Assembly (NCBI RefSeq): GCF_038069655.2
Contig: NZ_CP150951.2
Location: 2,630,001 to 2,694,000 of the forward strand
DNA: 64,000 bases
Direction: 5' to 3'
Source of the DNA: Yoonia sp. BS5-3
GTDB lineage: Bacteria; Pseudomonadota; Alphaproteobacteria; Rhodobacterales; Rhodobacteraceae
A program made the translations under genes and the position numbers. Under the pieces are notes generated by a model. That model did no database searches, was not told where the DNA came from, and saw only the letters and a list, made by a program, of their open reading frames with translations. This document shows positions 17,740 through 26,829 of this stretch, piece by piece (the stretch's first letter is position 1; the number at the start of each line of letters is the position of its first letter).

Positions 17740-17762
17740 AATATGCCGATAATTGGCATATT
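17740..17762. promoter_or_regulatory. Palindromic operator between hydrolase and YafY regulator
   Basis: AATATGCC and GGCATATT form a perfect 8-bp inverted repeat with a 7-base spacer (17748-17754). It lies only six bases before the ATG of the regulator gene and about 40 bp before the divergent hydrolase gene. The position suits autoregulation and control of the hydrolase by the WYL regulator. This is inferred from symmetry and location. Confidence 0.6.
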
Positions 17763-17768
17763 AATGCG

Positions 17769-18503
17769 ATGGCAAATATCAGCTTTGAAGAACGGTCCGA
17801 GCGGCGGAACCGGCTGATCGGGATTTTGCGGTCCGAAGAGCATTGGAAAACCGCGGATTTGCGGGCACAGCTTGGGGTCAGCCAGCGCACCTTGATGCGT
17901 GAACTGGCCGAGCTGCGCCTTGCCGGATACCCGATCGAATCGGACCGGGGGCGCGGCGGCGGCGTGCGGTTGAGTGACCGTTGGGGGATTGAACGGCTCC
18001 ACCTGACCCATCAAGAGGTGGTAGAGCTGATCCTGGCGCTGACGATCATGGAAACCTTGCAATCACCGCTTCTAACGGGGCACCTGCGGGCCATTCGGCA
18101 AAAGCTGTTTCAGGCCTTCCCGCAAAAACAACGCCAAGCGGTCAGCACGCTCCGTAAGCGGATCTTGTTGGGGGATCGTGCCTCGGGAAATGTGGTGTCA
18201 CTTTACGCAAATCCAGGCGCGCCCCTGTCCGAAGATATCGCCAGCGCGTTTCTGCAACAGCACTGCCTTGAAATCACCTATCTGTCCGAGGCGCGGCAGA
18301 CTACCAAGCGTCTGATTGAACCGCATTATATTCTGCTGAACTGGCCTGTTTGGTACATCATCGCCTGGGATCATCTGCGGGACGCCTCCCGCGTGTTTCG
18401 GATCGACCGAATCCGGGCGCTGCGCAGTACGGGCGAGCGGTTTCAACTGAAACCAGTTGAGACTTTCGGTGATATCTTTGCGCCGCATTTCAAGGCGATT
18501 TGA
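17769..18503 (+). CDS. HTH and WYL domain transcriptional regulator (YafY family)
   Basis: 244 residues from the ATG at 17769. N-terminal DeoR-like HTH: RRNRLIGILRSEEHWKTADLRAQLGVSQRTLMRELAELRLAGYPIESDRGRGGGVRL (about residues 11-68). The C-terminal WYL-type ligand domain includes LEITYLSEARQTTKRLIEPHYILLNWPVWYIIAWDHLRDASRVFRIDRI. Such proteins usually respond to a small ligand. The ATG lies inside the divergent promoter region with its palindrome, consistent with autoregulation. Confidence 0.9.
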   Translation: MANISFEERSERRNRLIGILRSEEHWKTADLRAQLGVSQRTLMRELAELRLAGYPIESDRGRGGGVRLSDRWGIERLHLTHQEVVELILALTIMETLQSPLLTGHLRAIRQKLFQAFPQKQRQAVSTLRKRILLGDRASGNVVSLYANPGAPLSEDIASAFLQQHCLEITYLSEARQTTKRLIEPHYILLNWPVWYIIAWDHLRDASRVFRIDRIRALRSTGERFQLKPVETFGDIFAPHFKAI

Positions 18504-18504
18504 C

Positions 18505-19245
18505 TTACCGGTTTTGCGCGGTTTCGCGCATCAGGGCAAAGCGCCGAAAGACGGTGCTATCGTCTGCGTTCAGCAGGTTCAGCAGATGGCGCACAAGGTT
18601 GCCAATAGCTGGCGCATGTTTCGCATCACGCCAAAGCGGGGCCAGCAGATGCGCCTCAAGATCACCTTTGAGGACCGAAAAATCCTTCATTCCCATGGGC
18701 AAGGGGGACTTGTTGCGATCCTTGATCCGGAACGGCTCTTGCGGAGGCAGGCCTGAGAAACAGCGCTCGGCCTCATAGATTTTCATCAGCGAAAACAGGA
18801 TGTTCATGGATTGGGCCAGCATCCGGTCATCCTCGGTTTGCCCATGCTGGGCAAAGGTGATCACAGCCGAGATCAGCCAACGGGTGGGCAGGTTTTCCAG
18901 CAGCCACTCTTCTTCCTCGGCCCATAGCCGCAGGAACAACGCCGGGGCCTCGTCGGGATAGGTGTGTTTGCGCAGATGGGAAATCAGCAGCCCGTGCAAC
19001 AGGGTAAGCTCAGAATGCCCTTCCAGTTCGCCCAGCAACATATGGCGCTTTTTGGCGACCCGGCTCATCCCCTCGGGCCGCGGCAGTTCCTGCGGGGGCA
19101 GGGGCATCGCGGCCAGCGCCTTGAAATCCACGTCCATCGCGGGCAGCTCTTGCCCCGGCTTATGGGTCAGCAGCGCGCGTCTTTTCTGGTATTGGGGCAA
19201 AAGCGTGCCAATGCCGCCGGGGAAGGTTTCATTTGGGTCAGTCAT
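18505..19245 (-). CDS. Conserved-looking protein of unknown function
   Basis: 246 residues, no signal peptide or membrane segment. The N-terminal 60 residues are proline-rich (FKALAAMPLPPQELPRPEGM). The rest is helical and rich in Leu and Glu (HGLLISHLRKHTYPDEAPALFLRLWAEEEEWLLENLPTRWLISAVITFAQHG). I believe similar proteins occur in other Rhodobacteraceae but cannot name a family. It converges on the YafY gene with a one-base gap. Codon use looks like its neighbours, which supports a real gene. Confidence 0.75.
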   Translation of the reverse strand: MTDPNETFPGGIGTLLPQYQKRRALLTHKPGQELPAMDVDFKALAAMPLPPQELPRPEGMSRVAKKRHMLLGELEGHSELTLLHGLLISHLRKHTYPDEAPALFLRLWAEEEEWLLENLPTRWLISAVITFAQHGQTEDDRMLAQSMNILFSLMKIYEAERCFSGLPPQEPFRIKDRNKSPLPMGMKDFSVLKGDLEAHLLAPLWRDAKHAPAIGNLVRHLLNLLNADDSTVFRRFALMRETAQNR

Positions 19246-19274
19246 ACCCGCACTATCGCGGGAGCAGCGCAGGC

Positions 19275-19892
19275 TTACAAGGTCGCAGAGGGATGCAGGG
19301 CAGGGCGATATCCTGCGCGCAGCACGGCAACGATAGGCCGGGGTGTCAGAACCGTTGTGTGCCCGGTCGTTGGCCTGTCAATGGCGGGCAGGTAACCGGT
19401 TGGTTGATAGGGATGCATCCGGCCTTCGCCCAGCACATGCGGCTGGTTATCATGCAGGACAGTCGCACCTGACGGCAGATCGGCAAGTGGTGCCTGATAG
19501 GTCTGCTGTGTGCGACTGCGCGGGATGATACGGGCGCAGTGCAATACCTTATCCATCTCCTTGGCCGAGGGGCGATCACCCGCCGCCTTGGTCCATGCGG
19601 TGACAAACTGCTGGTACGCAGCGCGTCTGCAATAGCCACAAGGGCGATGCCCGGCGGCAAAAGCGACGGCCTCATCCAGAAAAAACAGCTCGGTCCATTT
19701 GCGGCCTGTCATGACCGGGCGCTTGCGACCCTGCCAGTCCAGCACGCAACAGATCCAAGCATGATGGGACCAGCGCGATGTGCCAAGGGTTCGGTTCGGG
19801 CGATGAATAATTCCCCGGTTCCCGGTCAACGTGCCACGCGCGGGGTCAGCGACAATCTCACCGGTGGGCAGGACACGGTTTTGTAGTGGCAT
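19275..19892 (-). CDS. Uncharacterised protein with GHRPCxYCRR motif
   Basis: 205 residues. It begins MPLQNRVLPTGEIVADPARGTLTGNRGIIH and contains AWICCVLDWQGRKRPVM, WTELFFLDEAVAFAAGHRPCGYCRRAAY (CxxC at about residues 85-88) and a C-terminal VLTPRPIVAVLRAGYRP. I recognise this as a widespread bacterial family without known function. The CxxC next to Arg-rich residues resembles the metal site of Ada-type zinc domains, but that is only a resemblance. Confidence 0.8.
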   Translation of the reverse strand: MPLQNRVLPTGEIVADPARGTLTGNRGIIHRPNRTLGTSRWSHHAWICCVLDWQGRKRPVMTGRKWTELFFLDEAVAFAAGHRPCGYCRRAAYQQFVTAWTKAAGDRPSAKEMDKVLHCARIIPRSRTQQTYQAPLADLPSGATVLHDNQPHVLGEGRMHPYQPTGYLPAIDRPTTGHTTVLTPRPIVAVLRAGYRPALHPSATL

Positions 19893-19910
19893 AGTGCCAG
19901 CCTATCACGG

Positions 19911-20357
19911 CTAGCCTTCGATCAACACCGCGTCGCGCAGGATGACAGATTGGGATGTCTGCGGGTCCGTGACCGGCTCAAGCGCGCCGCGCAGGGACAG
20001 GCGCATGCCTTCCTCGATAAACGGGATGGGTTCCGCAAGCGTCACCTGCAAGGCGGTCCCATGTTCCGGGTTGCCGCAGAACGGGCAAAACCCCATGTCC
20101 GACACGATCATGAACTCACGCACATTGGCCACATCACCCAAGGGCACGGCAAAACCAGTGATATCAAACTGGGCCACGCCGCCTTCAAGATCAGCGGGAA
20201 AAGTCTTGCGGGCCTCGTAAGAGGTCTCGGTCATAACCTCTTCGATTTCGATAGCGGCTAGAGCATCCCAAGCGGGGCTGTCCACCCGTTCCGCGAACGC
20301 GGGCGCGCCTGCGAAAAGCGCTGTTGCGGAAACGGTCAGTGTGCGGGGCAGAGCCAT
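19911..20357 (-). CDS. Exported protein with MGFCPFCG motif
   Basis: 148 residues from the ATG at 20357; a start four codons earlier is possible. The signal peptide is about MALPRTLTVSATALFAGAPAFA. The mature protein has a beta-rich segment GVAQFDITGFAVPLGDVANVREFMIVSDMGFCPFCGNPEHGTALQVTLAEP with a CxxC pair. The layout recalls the periplasmic DUF3299 proteins, but the key cysteine context differs, so I leave the family open. A metal- or thiol-linked periplasmic role is a guess. Confidence 0.75.
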   Translation of the reverse strand: MALPRTLTVSATALFAGAPAFAERVDSPAWDALAAIEIEEVMTETSYEARKTFPADLEGGVAQFDITGFAVPLGDVANVREFMIVSDMGFCPFCGNPEHGTALQVTLAEPIPFIEEGMRLSLRGALEPVTDPQTSQSVILRDAVLIEG

Positions 20358-20438
20358 CGGAAACCTCATCCTTGTGTTGGCGGCGATCCTAGCAGGTCAA
20401 CACGGCCTGTCCAGATCACCGGCGAGGAATGCGCGGGT

Positions 20439-22040
20439 TTACCCCGAAACCATCATTTCCTTCGTCGCACTCAGCGTCACATCCGGATAATCGCGCCCAA
20501 CGCGGTCAATATCCCATTGCAGACGGGTCAGGAACACCGCGTCCCCGTCATTGTCCGTCGCGATATGCTGCTTGTTGGCGTCCGAGAACTTGTCCACCGC
20601 TTCCTTGTCCCCATGCACCCAGCGGGCGGATGTGAATTGCGACGCTTCAAAGCGGACCGGCAGCCCGTATTCCATCTCAATCCGGCTGGCGAGCACCTCG
20701 AACTGCAGCGCCCCCACAACGCCGACGATAAAGCCGGAGCCGAACGTCGGTTTGAACACTTTGGCGGCCCCTTCTTCGGCAAATTGCATCAAAGCCTTTT
20801 CCAGATGCTTGGCCTTCATCGGGTCACCCGCACGGCAGGTCTGCAGCAGTTCCGGCGCAAAGGACGGAATACCCGACACGCGGATCGCTTCGCCCTCGGT
20901 CAGCGTATCGCCAATGCGCAACTGGCCGTGGTTGGGAATGCCGATAATATCGCCCGCCCAGGCCTCTTCGGCCAATTCCCGGTCAGCGGCCAGAAACAGC
21001 ACCGGATTGGTCACGGCCATCTGCTTTTTGCTGCGCACATGGGTCAGCTTCATCCCCCGCTCAAAATGACCCGAGGCCAGGCGGACAAAGGCCACCCGGT
21101 CCCGGTGCTTGGGGTCCATATTGGCCTGCACCTTAAAGACAAATCCCGCGACCTTCTTTTCCTCAGGCGCGATATTACGGGGTTGGGCGGTTTGGATCTG
21201 CGGCTCGGGGCCATAGGTGGCCAGACCGTCCATCAATTCTTTCACGCCAAAGGAATTCATCGCAGAGCCGAACCAGATCGGTGTCATGGACCCATTCAAA
21301 AGGGATTCAGGGTCAAGCTGCGGCAACAGCTCCTTAGCCATCTCGATCTCTTCGAGGAACTTTTCCAGCAAATGCGCCGGCACATGTTCCGCCAATTGTG
21401 GATCATCAAGGCCGCTGATCTGGATGCTTTCAGCCACCTTGTTCCGGTCAGCACGATCCATCAGTTCCAGCTTATCGCGCAGAATATCATAGCAGCCGAT
21501 GAACTCACGGCCCACACCAATGGGCCAGGAGGCCGGGGTCACGTCAATCGCCAGATTTTCCTGAATTTCGTCAATAATATCAAATGTATCGCGACTCTCA
21601 CGGTCCATCTTGTTACAGAACGTCAGGATCGGCAGATCGCGCAGACGGCAGACCTCAAACAGCTTCTGTGTCTGGCTTTCCACACCCTTGGCCCCATCGA
21701 TCACCATCACGGCGGCATCCACGGCCGTCAGCGTGCGATAGGTATCCTCGGAAAAATCCGAGTGCCCGGGGGTGTCGACCAAATTGAACCGGTATTTCTC
21801 AAAATCAAACGACATGGCGGAGGCGGACACGGAAATCCCCCGATCCTTCTCCATCTGCATGAAATCCGACCGGGTGCGCCGGGCCTCACCCTTGGCGCGG
21901 ACCTGTCCGGCCATCTGAATAGCGCCGCCATAAAGCAGGAATTTCTCAGTCAGCGTCGTCTTGCCCGCATCCGGGTGCGAGATAATCGCAAAGGTGCGGC
22001 GGCGGGCGATTTCGGGCGGAAGATCGGGGCGATTTGTCAT
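20439..22040 (-). CDS. prfC: Peptide chain release factor 3
   Basis: A GTPase that removes RF1/RF2 from the ribosome after termination. 533 residues, full length. G1 SHPDAGKTTLTEK (about 20-32), switch I region FMQMEKDRGISVSASAMSF, G3 DTPGHSDFSEDT, G4 CNKMDRES, then the RF3 C-terminal domain (KVFKPTFGSGFIVGVVGALQFEVLASRIEMEYG). There is no partner gene nearby; it is not adjacent to prfH. Confidence 0.96.
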   Translation of the reverse strand: MTNRPDLPPEIARRRTFAIISHPDAGKTTLTEKFLLYGGAIQMAGQVRAKGEARRTRSDFMQMEKDRGISVSASAMSFDFEKYRFNLVDTPGHSDFSEDTYRTLTAVDAAVMVIDGAKGVESQTQKLFEVCRLRDLPILTFCNKMDRESRDTFDIIDEIQENLAIDVTPASWPIGVGREFIGCYDILRDKLELMDRADRNKVAESIQISGLDDPQLAEHVPAHLLEKFLEEIEMAKELLPQLDPESLLNGSMTPIWFGSAMNSFGVKELMDGLATYGPEPQIQTAQPRNIAPEEKKVAGFVFKVQANMDPKHRDRVAFVRLASGHFERGMKLTHVRSKKQMAVTNPVLFLAADRELAEEAWAGDIIGIPNHGQLRIGDTLTEGEAIRVSGIPSFAPELLQTCRAGDPMKAKHLEKALMQFAEEGAAKVFKPTFGSGFIVGVVGALQFEVLASRIEMEYGLPVRFEASQFTSARWVHGDKEAVDKFSDANKQHIATDNDGDAVFLTRLQWDIDRVGRDYPDVTLSATKEMMVSG

Positions 22041-22150
22041 GGCACCGCTTTAGGGCCTCTGCCGGGCAAGGGCAATGGCGCCGGCCGATAGAATAAACCG
22101 CTGTGCTGACGCGTAAGCCGATCAAGTGATAATGATTAAACGGGGAAAAC

Positions 22151-23074
22151 ATGGGCTTTCGGGAAACGCAGCCTAACATCGTGAAACACACAGTGGTGAT
22201 CCCAACCAAAGACCGACCAAACCTGCTGCGGCGTGCGGTGGGCAGCGCGCTGGCAGGGCTGGCGCAGGGCGGTGAAGTCCTGGTTATTGATGATCACTCT
22301 CAAACAGAGGCAAAGAAGACATTGCGGCAGGTCCATGATCCGCGTCTGCGCATTCTGTGTGTGCCGGCCGGGCAAACCGGCGTTTCGGCGGCACGCAATT
22401 TTGGCATCGCCCAAGCGCGGGGGGATGTGATCTTTTTCCTCGACGATGACGATACTTTACAGCCGGGATATTGCGCGCATGTGCTGCGTGAGGGCGCTAT
22501 GGGTCATGACTATGGTTTCTCATCGGTGTTTCAGGCCACCTGTAAACAGGGCAAGCCACGTCTTAAAACTGCGCGTTTTGCCCAAGGGACCATTCCATCG
22601 GCGGCCGGTTTGGGCAGAAAACTCTGCGGTTTTGGAATGGGCTTTTGGATTTGGCGGCATGTGGTCTTCCAGATGGGGCCAATACGCCAGGATCTGAGCA
22701 TCAATGAAGATACCGAATATCTTTGCCGCTTAATCTCAAAAGGGCGCAAGGGCTGGTACTCTGAATTGCCCGGGGTCGTCGTTTGGGACCATTCCGGCGG
22801 CACGCCCGGGGATCTGGGGCATTTGACCCGTCGCGCCAGCGCGGCTGAGCGGGCACGTTGCATGTCGATTTTGTGTGAGACTTATCCAACGATGGCCAGT
22901 TATCTTGGCCGGGGCTATCTGCGCCACTGCCTCAAAGCCGGTACGTATCAGCAAATGCGTCAGTTCATTGTCGGGTTGCAAAGCTGGCGGATGCGCGCGG
23001 CGATGCTGCGCTTTGCCCTGGTCAAAGGGGTCGCTTACAGCGCGACAGGACGGTTAGGGCGTTTGGCAGCCTGA
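22151..23074 (+). CDS. Glycosyltransferase family 2
   Basis: 307 residues with a GT-A fold: HTVVIPTKDRPNLLRRAVGSAL, then EVLVIDDHS, GVSAARNFGIAQARGDVIFFLDDDDTLQPGY, with the DxD-type metal site DDDD near residue 100, and ISINEDTEYLCRLI as the likely catalytic acidic region. No clear membrane segment is seen. The acceptor is unknown and no polysaccharide cluster surrounds it. CGGGG precedes the ATG. Confidence 0.9.
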   Translation: MGFRETQPNIVKHTVVIPTKDRPNLLRRAVGSALAGLAQGGEVLVIDDHSQTEAKKTLRQVHDPRLRILCVPAGQTGVSAARNFGIAQARGDVIFFLDDDDTLQPGYCAHVLREGAMGHDYGFSSVFQATCKQGKPRLKTARFAQGTIPSAAGLGRKLCGFGMGFWIWRHVVFQMGPIRQDLSINEDTEYLCRLISKGRKGWYSELPGVVVWDHSGGTPGDLGHLTRRASAAERARCMSILCETYPTMASYLGRGYLRHCLKAGTYQQMRQFIVGLQSWRMRAAMLRFALVKGVAYSATGRLGRLAA

Positions 23075-23156
23075 CGTATATGGTTGCCGGGGTTTAACCG
23101 ATAGTTTGCCTTCCCAATGTAGGGTCCGGCAAAGGCAGGTAAATCACGGTGGTATC

Positions 23157-23774
23157 ATGCGATTTGGATCAGCACTGGCTGCGCTGTTGCTGGCCGGTTG
23201 TGGCGGCGGCGGTAGCGGCAGCAACGCGGGCAGCGGCATCGATCCTCGTCTTGAACGGCTTGATGTCTATGAGGCGCAGAAACTGCGGGTGCTCGGTGAT
23301 CCCGATATCGGTGTCATTGGGATGGCGCCAACCCCAGATGAAATGATCCCCGATACGGGCACCGCCGTCTTTACCGGCTCTGCGACAATCAGGGTGGAAG
23401 ATCCCAATGCCGAACTGGTTCTATTTGGCGATTCCTCGGTCAGCATTGGGTTTGATGATGGGGCAGTCTCAGGTGTGATGGATAATTTCTTTGGCACAGA
23501 TGCAACGGGGGATGTCATCGATTATAGCGGGACGATCAATATCGATGATGGCGGGCTCGATCCGGCGCTCACGCTTGATTACGCCGGGACATTGTCAGGT
23601 AGCGGCACCGATCTGGTGATCGCGGGTGTCATGCAGGGCGCATTTCTGGATGATCCACTGGGGGCGCTTTCCGGAACTGATCTGGAAGCCGACATCATCT
23701 ATAATGGGGTGCCGACCGATGGGACAATGATCGTCATTGGCGAGACGGAAGGAGTGACCACGGCGGAACCCTAA
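23157..23774 (+). CDS. Lipoprotein, possibly TbpB-like beta barrel
   Basis: 205 residues from the ATG at 23157. Signal peptide with lipobox LLLAGC, then a Gly/Ser linker (GGGGSGSNAGSG), which marks it as an anchored lipoprotein. The acidic, beta-rich body (TGSATIRVEDPNAELVLFGDSSVSIGFDDGAVSGVMDNFFG, then LTLDYAGTLSGSG) resembles the small barrel of transferrin-binding-like surface proteins of Rhodobacteraceae. A family call is only tentative. Its end is one base from the convergent Hint gene. Confidence 0.75.
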   Translation: MRFGSALAALLLAGCGGGGSGSNAGSGIDPRLERLDVYEAQKLRVLGDPDIGVIGMAPTPDEMIPDTGTAVFTGSATIRVEDPNAELVLFGDSSVSIGFDDGAVSGVMDNFFGTDATGDVIDYSGTINIDDGGLDPALTLDYAGTLSGSGTDLVIAGVMQGAFLDDPLGALSGTDLEADIIYNGVPTDGTMIVIGETEGVTTAEP

Positions 23775-23775
23775 T

Positions 23776-24738
23776 TTACCCCATCGACGCACGCCGCAAC
23801 AACACGGCAACCCGGTTGGCAGGCAGCAAACTGTCAGTGACCTCGTACGCCTTATATGGTGAGCGTTCATGGAGCGTGCGGCTGGCCTCGTCTGGCAGAC
23901 CAATGCGGGCGCGTTGGTCAACCAGATGGGATTCGGCGGCGATACCTTCGGCATAGATGATGTAATGGCCATCAAAAACCAGTTGAAAATAGTCGATGAA
24001 ACCACCGTGACGGCGGATGATTGTGTCGTCATCAACCAGCTTTTCTGCCTTGATCAGCACCTCTGCGCGGCCAAGCCCGGCATGATCAACGCGTTGATAA
24101 ACAAAAAGGCGATGATCAGAACGCAGGACCAGATCATGCTCATTGTGAAGCGCGCCTTTGGTGATCACGACCGGCGCAAAATTACCCTCGGCGCGCATTG
24201 TGTTCTGAACAATCCAGCGCACCGGGCGCATCCCCGCATCGCGGGTCAGGACCATGTCACCAATTGCGATCGCCTCGATTGGGCGCTGGGTACCGTCGGC
24301 CATGGTGATGCGGGTGCCTGTCGCGAATGATCCGGTGGCAGCCTCTGCAAAACGGCGGGTCGTGGTATGGCGGTCGGTGCTGACCAGCGTATAGGGGATA
24401 TCGGGTCGTAGTTCGGCCATTGGCAGCAGATAGATCGCGGCAACATGGGCGTCTGCGGTTTCAACCAGGATCAAAGCCTCATAGGTGCGCCCGTCGGGGG
24501 CCATGATTGTCAGGCAGCAATCCAAATGCACCGGGTTATGGGGGGGCAGGGCCATGTGCAAAGCGTCGCCATCGATTGTCAGGTCGAGGGGGCGCAATTG
24601 CGCATCGTCTGACAACTGATAGGCATCATCCATGACCAGCTCATCGGCAAATGACAGCGGATCGCCCAAGGCGACACCTGCCGATGCGCAAAAATCAGCG
24701 GCCCGAAAAACGTCAACTGTAAAGCTATCTTGCGCCAT
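23776..24738 (-). CDS. Hint-domain protein with Ser in place of Cys1
   Basis: 320 residues. The C-terminal half is a Hint (Hedgehog/intein) domain starting near residue 137: SFATGTRITMADGTQRPIEAIAIGDMVLTRDAGMRPVRWI, then LRSDHRLFVY and VYIIYAEG-like later blocks. The splice-junction nucleophile, usually Cys, is Ser137 here. The N-terminal 130 residues are a beta-rich domain without signal peptide. Roseobacters often encode such proteins, some linked to type I secretion or self-cleavage. The role is unknown. A second Hint protein lies at 38721. Confidence 0.87.
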   Translation of the reverse strand: MAQDSFTVDVFRAADFCASAGVALGDPLSFADELVMDDAYQLSDDAQLRPLDLTIDGDALHMALPPHNPVHLDCCLTIMAPDGRTYEALILVETADAHVAAIYLLPMAELRPDIPYTLVSTDRHTTTRRFAEAATGSFATGTRITMADGTQRPIEAIAIGDMVLTRDAGMRPVRWIVQNTMRAEGNFAPVVITKGALHNEHDLVLRSDHRLFVYQRVDHAGLGRAEVLIKAEKLVDDDTIIRRHGGFIDYFQLVFDGHYIIYAEGIAAESHLVDQRARIGLPDEASRTLHERSPYKAYEVTDSLLPANRVAVLLRRASMG

Positions 24739-24856
24739 GCCCTATTGAGTAACGCGCGCAGCGTACCGGGCCAAGTGGGAATAAGGGGCGATTGCTCCCA
24801 TGGGATGTGGATGCTAGGTCAGTTCCAATCATAAATCAGTCGGGGAGGCTGCGGTC

Positions 24857-25636
24857 ATGGATCTGGGAATCAAAGGAAAACGGGCACTGGTCTGTGCATC
24901 ATCCAAAGGGCTGGGGCGTGGTTGCGCCGAAGCCTTGGCCGCCGCGGGCGTCAATCTGATCCTGAACGCACGCGGGGCAGAGGCGCTGGAAGAAACCGCC
25001 GCCCATATCCGCGATACCTATCAGGTGCAGGTCCTGACGGTCCTTGCGGATGTGACGCAAGAAGCCGGGCAGGCAAAACTGCTCGATGTTGCGCAAGGCG
25101 TTGATATTCTTGTGAATAACGCTGGGGGACCACCTCCGGGGATCTGGTCGGACTGGGACAGGGATGATTTTATTGCGGCCCTTGATGCCAATATGCTGGC
25201 GCCCATCGCGCTGATGAAAGCGCTGATGCCTGCGATGATTGATCAGGGCTGGGGGCGGGTGGTCAACATCACCTCAGGGTCCGTCAAAGCCCCGATCCCG
25301 CAGTTGGGCCTATCCAATTCCGCACGGGCCGGGCTGACCGGTTATGCGGCAGGGACCGCGCGGCAAGTTGCGCAATACGGGGTGAACATCAACAACATGC
25401 TGCCCGGCATCCACGCGACTGACCGGGCCGTCAGCCTGGATACCGGTGTGTCCAAGGCGCAGGGGATCGATCTGGAGACAGCCAAAGCGCAACGCGAGGC
25501 GACGATCCCAGCCCGGCGCTATGGCACGGCCAGCGAATTTGGCGCGATGTGCGCGTTTTTATGCTCGCAACATGCAGGCTTTATCGTCGGGCAGAATATC
25601 GTGCTGGATGGCGGCGCGATTAACGCCACGATCTGA
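24857..25636 (+). CDS. SDR family oxidoreductase with atypical active site
   Basis: 259 residues, Rossmann fold: ASSKGLGRGCAEALA (nucleotide-binding, no GxxxGxG exact match), ILVNNAGG, then VVNITSGSVKAPIPQLGLSNSARAGL. The usual catalytic YxxxK is replaced by LSNSAR, so Tyr and Lys are missing. This matches the SDR subgroup annotated as beta-ketoacyl-ACP-reductase-like, which departs from the standard tetrad. It may use other residues or bind NAD(P) without reduction. The stop overlaps the start of the AlkC-like gene (TGATG). Confidence 0.9.
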   Translation: MDLGIKGKRALVCASSKGLGRGCAEALAAAGVNLILNARGAEALEETAAHIRDTYQVQVLTVLADVTQEAGQAKLLDVAQGVDILVNNAGGPPPGIWSDWDRDDFIAALDANMLAPIALMKALMPAMIDQGWGRVVNITSGSVKAPIPQLGLSNSARAGLTGYAAGTARQVAQYGVNINNMLPGIHATDRAVSLDTGVSKAQGIDLETAKAQREATIPARRYGTASEFGAMCAFLCSQHAGFIVGQNIVLDGGAINATI

Positions 25637-26754
25637 TGGCCGAAAAATTCAGCCTCAAGGACCATCTATTCAACGCCGAAACGGTCTCCCTTTTGGGGGG
25701 GCATTTCGAACAGGCAGGCGTCTTCACCGCCGCCCCCTTTGTCCAAGACGTGATGGCTGAAATGGGCCCGCTTGAGCTGAAAGCGCGGATCAATCTGATT
25801 GCGGCAGTGCTGGCGCGGTATCTGCCAGCAGATTTCCCCGCTGCGGGGCAGGCGATCAGTGCGGCCTTGCCACCACCGCTTGACCCAACTTTATCCGATG
25901 ATGATTTCGGGCATTTCATCTATGCGCCCCTTGGTGTTTATGTGGAAAATCATGGGCTTGAGGGTGATCTGACGCTCAGCCTTGATCTGATGGAACAGAT
26001 CACGCAGCGGTTTTCCATGGAATATGCGATCCGTGCTTTTCTGAACCGATGGCCTGATGAAACCTTGGAACGGATGCAGGATTGGGTGGGGCATGAACAC
26101 TATCATGTGCGCCGTTTGGTCAGCGAAGGGACGAGGCCAAAATTGCCTTGGGGGCAGGCTATTGGGCTGACATCGGCGCAAACATTGCCGCTTTTGGACC
26201 GGCTCTATGCGGATCGCACGCGCTTTGTCACCCGGTCCGTCGCGAACCATTTGAACGATATTACGAAAAAAGAACCTGATGCGGTGCTGGCCCGGTTGGA
26301 AGGCTGGCAGACAGCGGGCGGGCAATCGCAAAAGGAACTTGAATGGCTGCGCAAACATGCGCTGCGCGGTTTGATCAAGGCAGGGCACCCCGGGGCCATG
26401 CGTCATCTGGGCTATCACCCGGATGTTGCCGTCACGGTGTCGGATCTCAGTATCACGCCCGCGCAGGTCGCCCGCGGGCAAAGCGCCGAGATCACGTTCA
26501 CCTTGACGGCAAAGCAGGACGCGCCGCTTATCGTGGATTACGTGATCGACTTTGTAAAAGCTAACGGCAAAACCGCGCCGAAAGTGTTCAAACTGAAACT
26601 GCTTAAGGCCAAGGCAGGCAAACCGGTGCATCTAAAGAAACGCCATGTTTTCAAAGACAACGCCACAACATTCACGCTGCATCCCGGCGCACATCAATTG
26701 CATGTGCAAGTGAACGGGCGGTGCGCAGCGTCGCTGGGTTTTGAATTGAGCTAG
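25636..26754 (+). CDS. AlkC-like DNA alkylation repair glycosylase
   Basis: 372 residues. The first part is a helical HEAT-like repeat array (about 1-265) with the AlkC-type core GHEHYHVRRLVSEGTRPKLPWG and FVTRSVANHLNDITKKEPDAVL. The last 100 residues form a beta-rich Ig-like domain (VSDLSITPAQVARGQSAEITFTLTAKQDAPLIVDYVIDFVKANGK), the feature that separates AlkC from AlkD. AlkC removes 3-methyladenine and 3-methylcytosine by family knowledge. It is translationally coupled to the SDR gene. Confidence 0.87.
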   Translation: MAEKFSLKDHLFNAETVSLLGGHFEQAGVFTAAPFVQDVMAEMGPLELKARINLIAAVLARYLPADFPAAGQAISAALPPPLDPTLSDDDFGHFIYAPLGVYVENHGLEGDLTLSLDLMEQITQRFSMEYAIRAFLNRWPDETLERMQDWVGHEHYHVRRLVSEGTRPKLPWGQAIGLTSAQTLPLLDRLYADRTRFVTRSVANHLNDITKKEPDAVLARLEGWQTAGGQSQKELEWLRKHALRGLIKAGHPGAMRHLGYHPDVAVTVSDLSITPAQVARGQSAEITFTLTAKQDAPLIVDYVIDFVKANGKTAPKVFKLKLLKAKAGKPVHLKKRHVFKDNATTFTLHPGAHQLHVQVNGRCAASLGFELS

Positions 26755-26829
26755 GACCCAAGCTTGCCCCAGACGGGAACTGTTGCTAGGGAAACCAAAC
26801 CCTTATTTGGTCAGGCACCCGTACCCTTC

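Noticed and set aside
20517..22091. A 524-codon open frame antisense to prfC
   Set aside because: It mirrors codon-position GC bias of prfC; the translation has no domain and prfC is full length with all G motifs.
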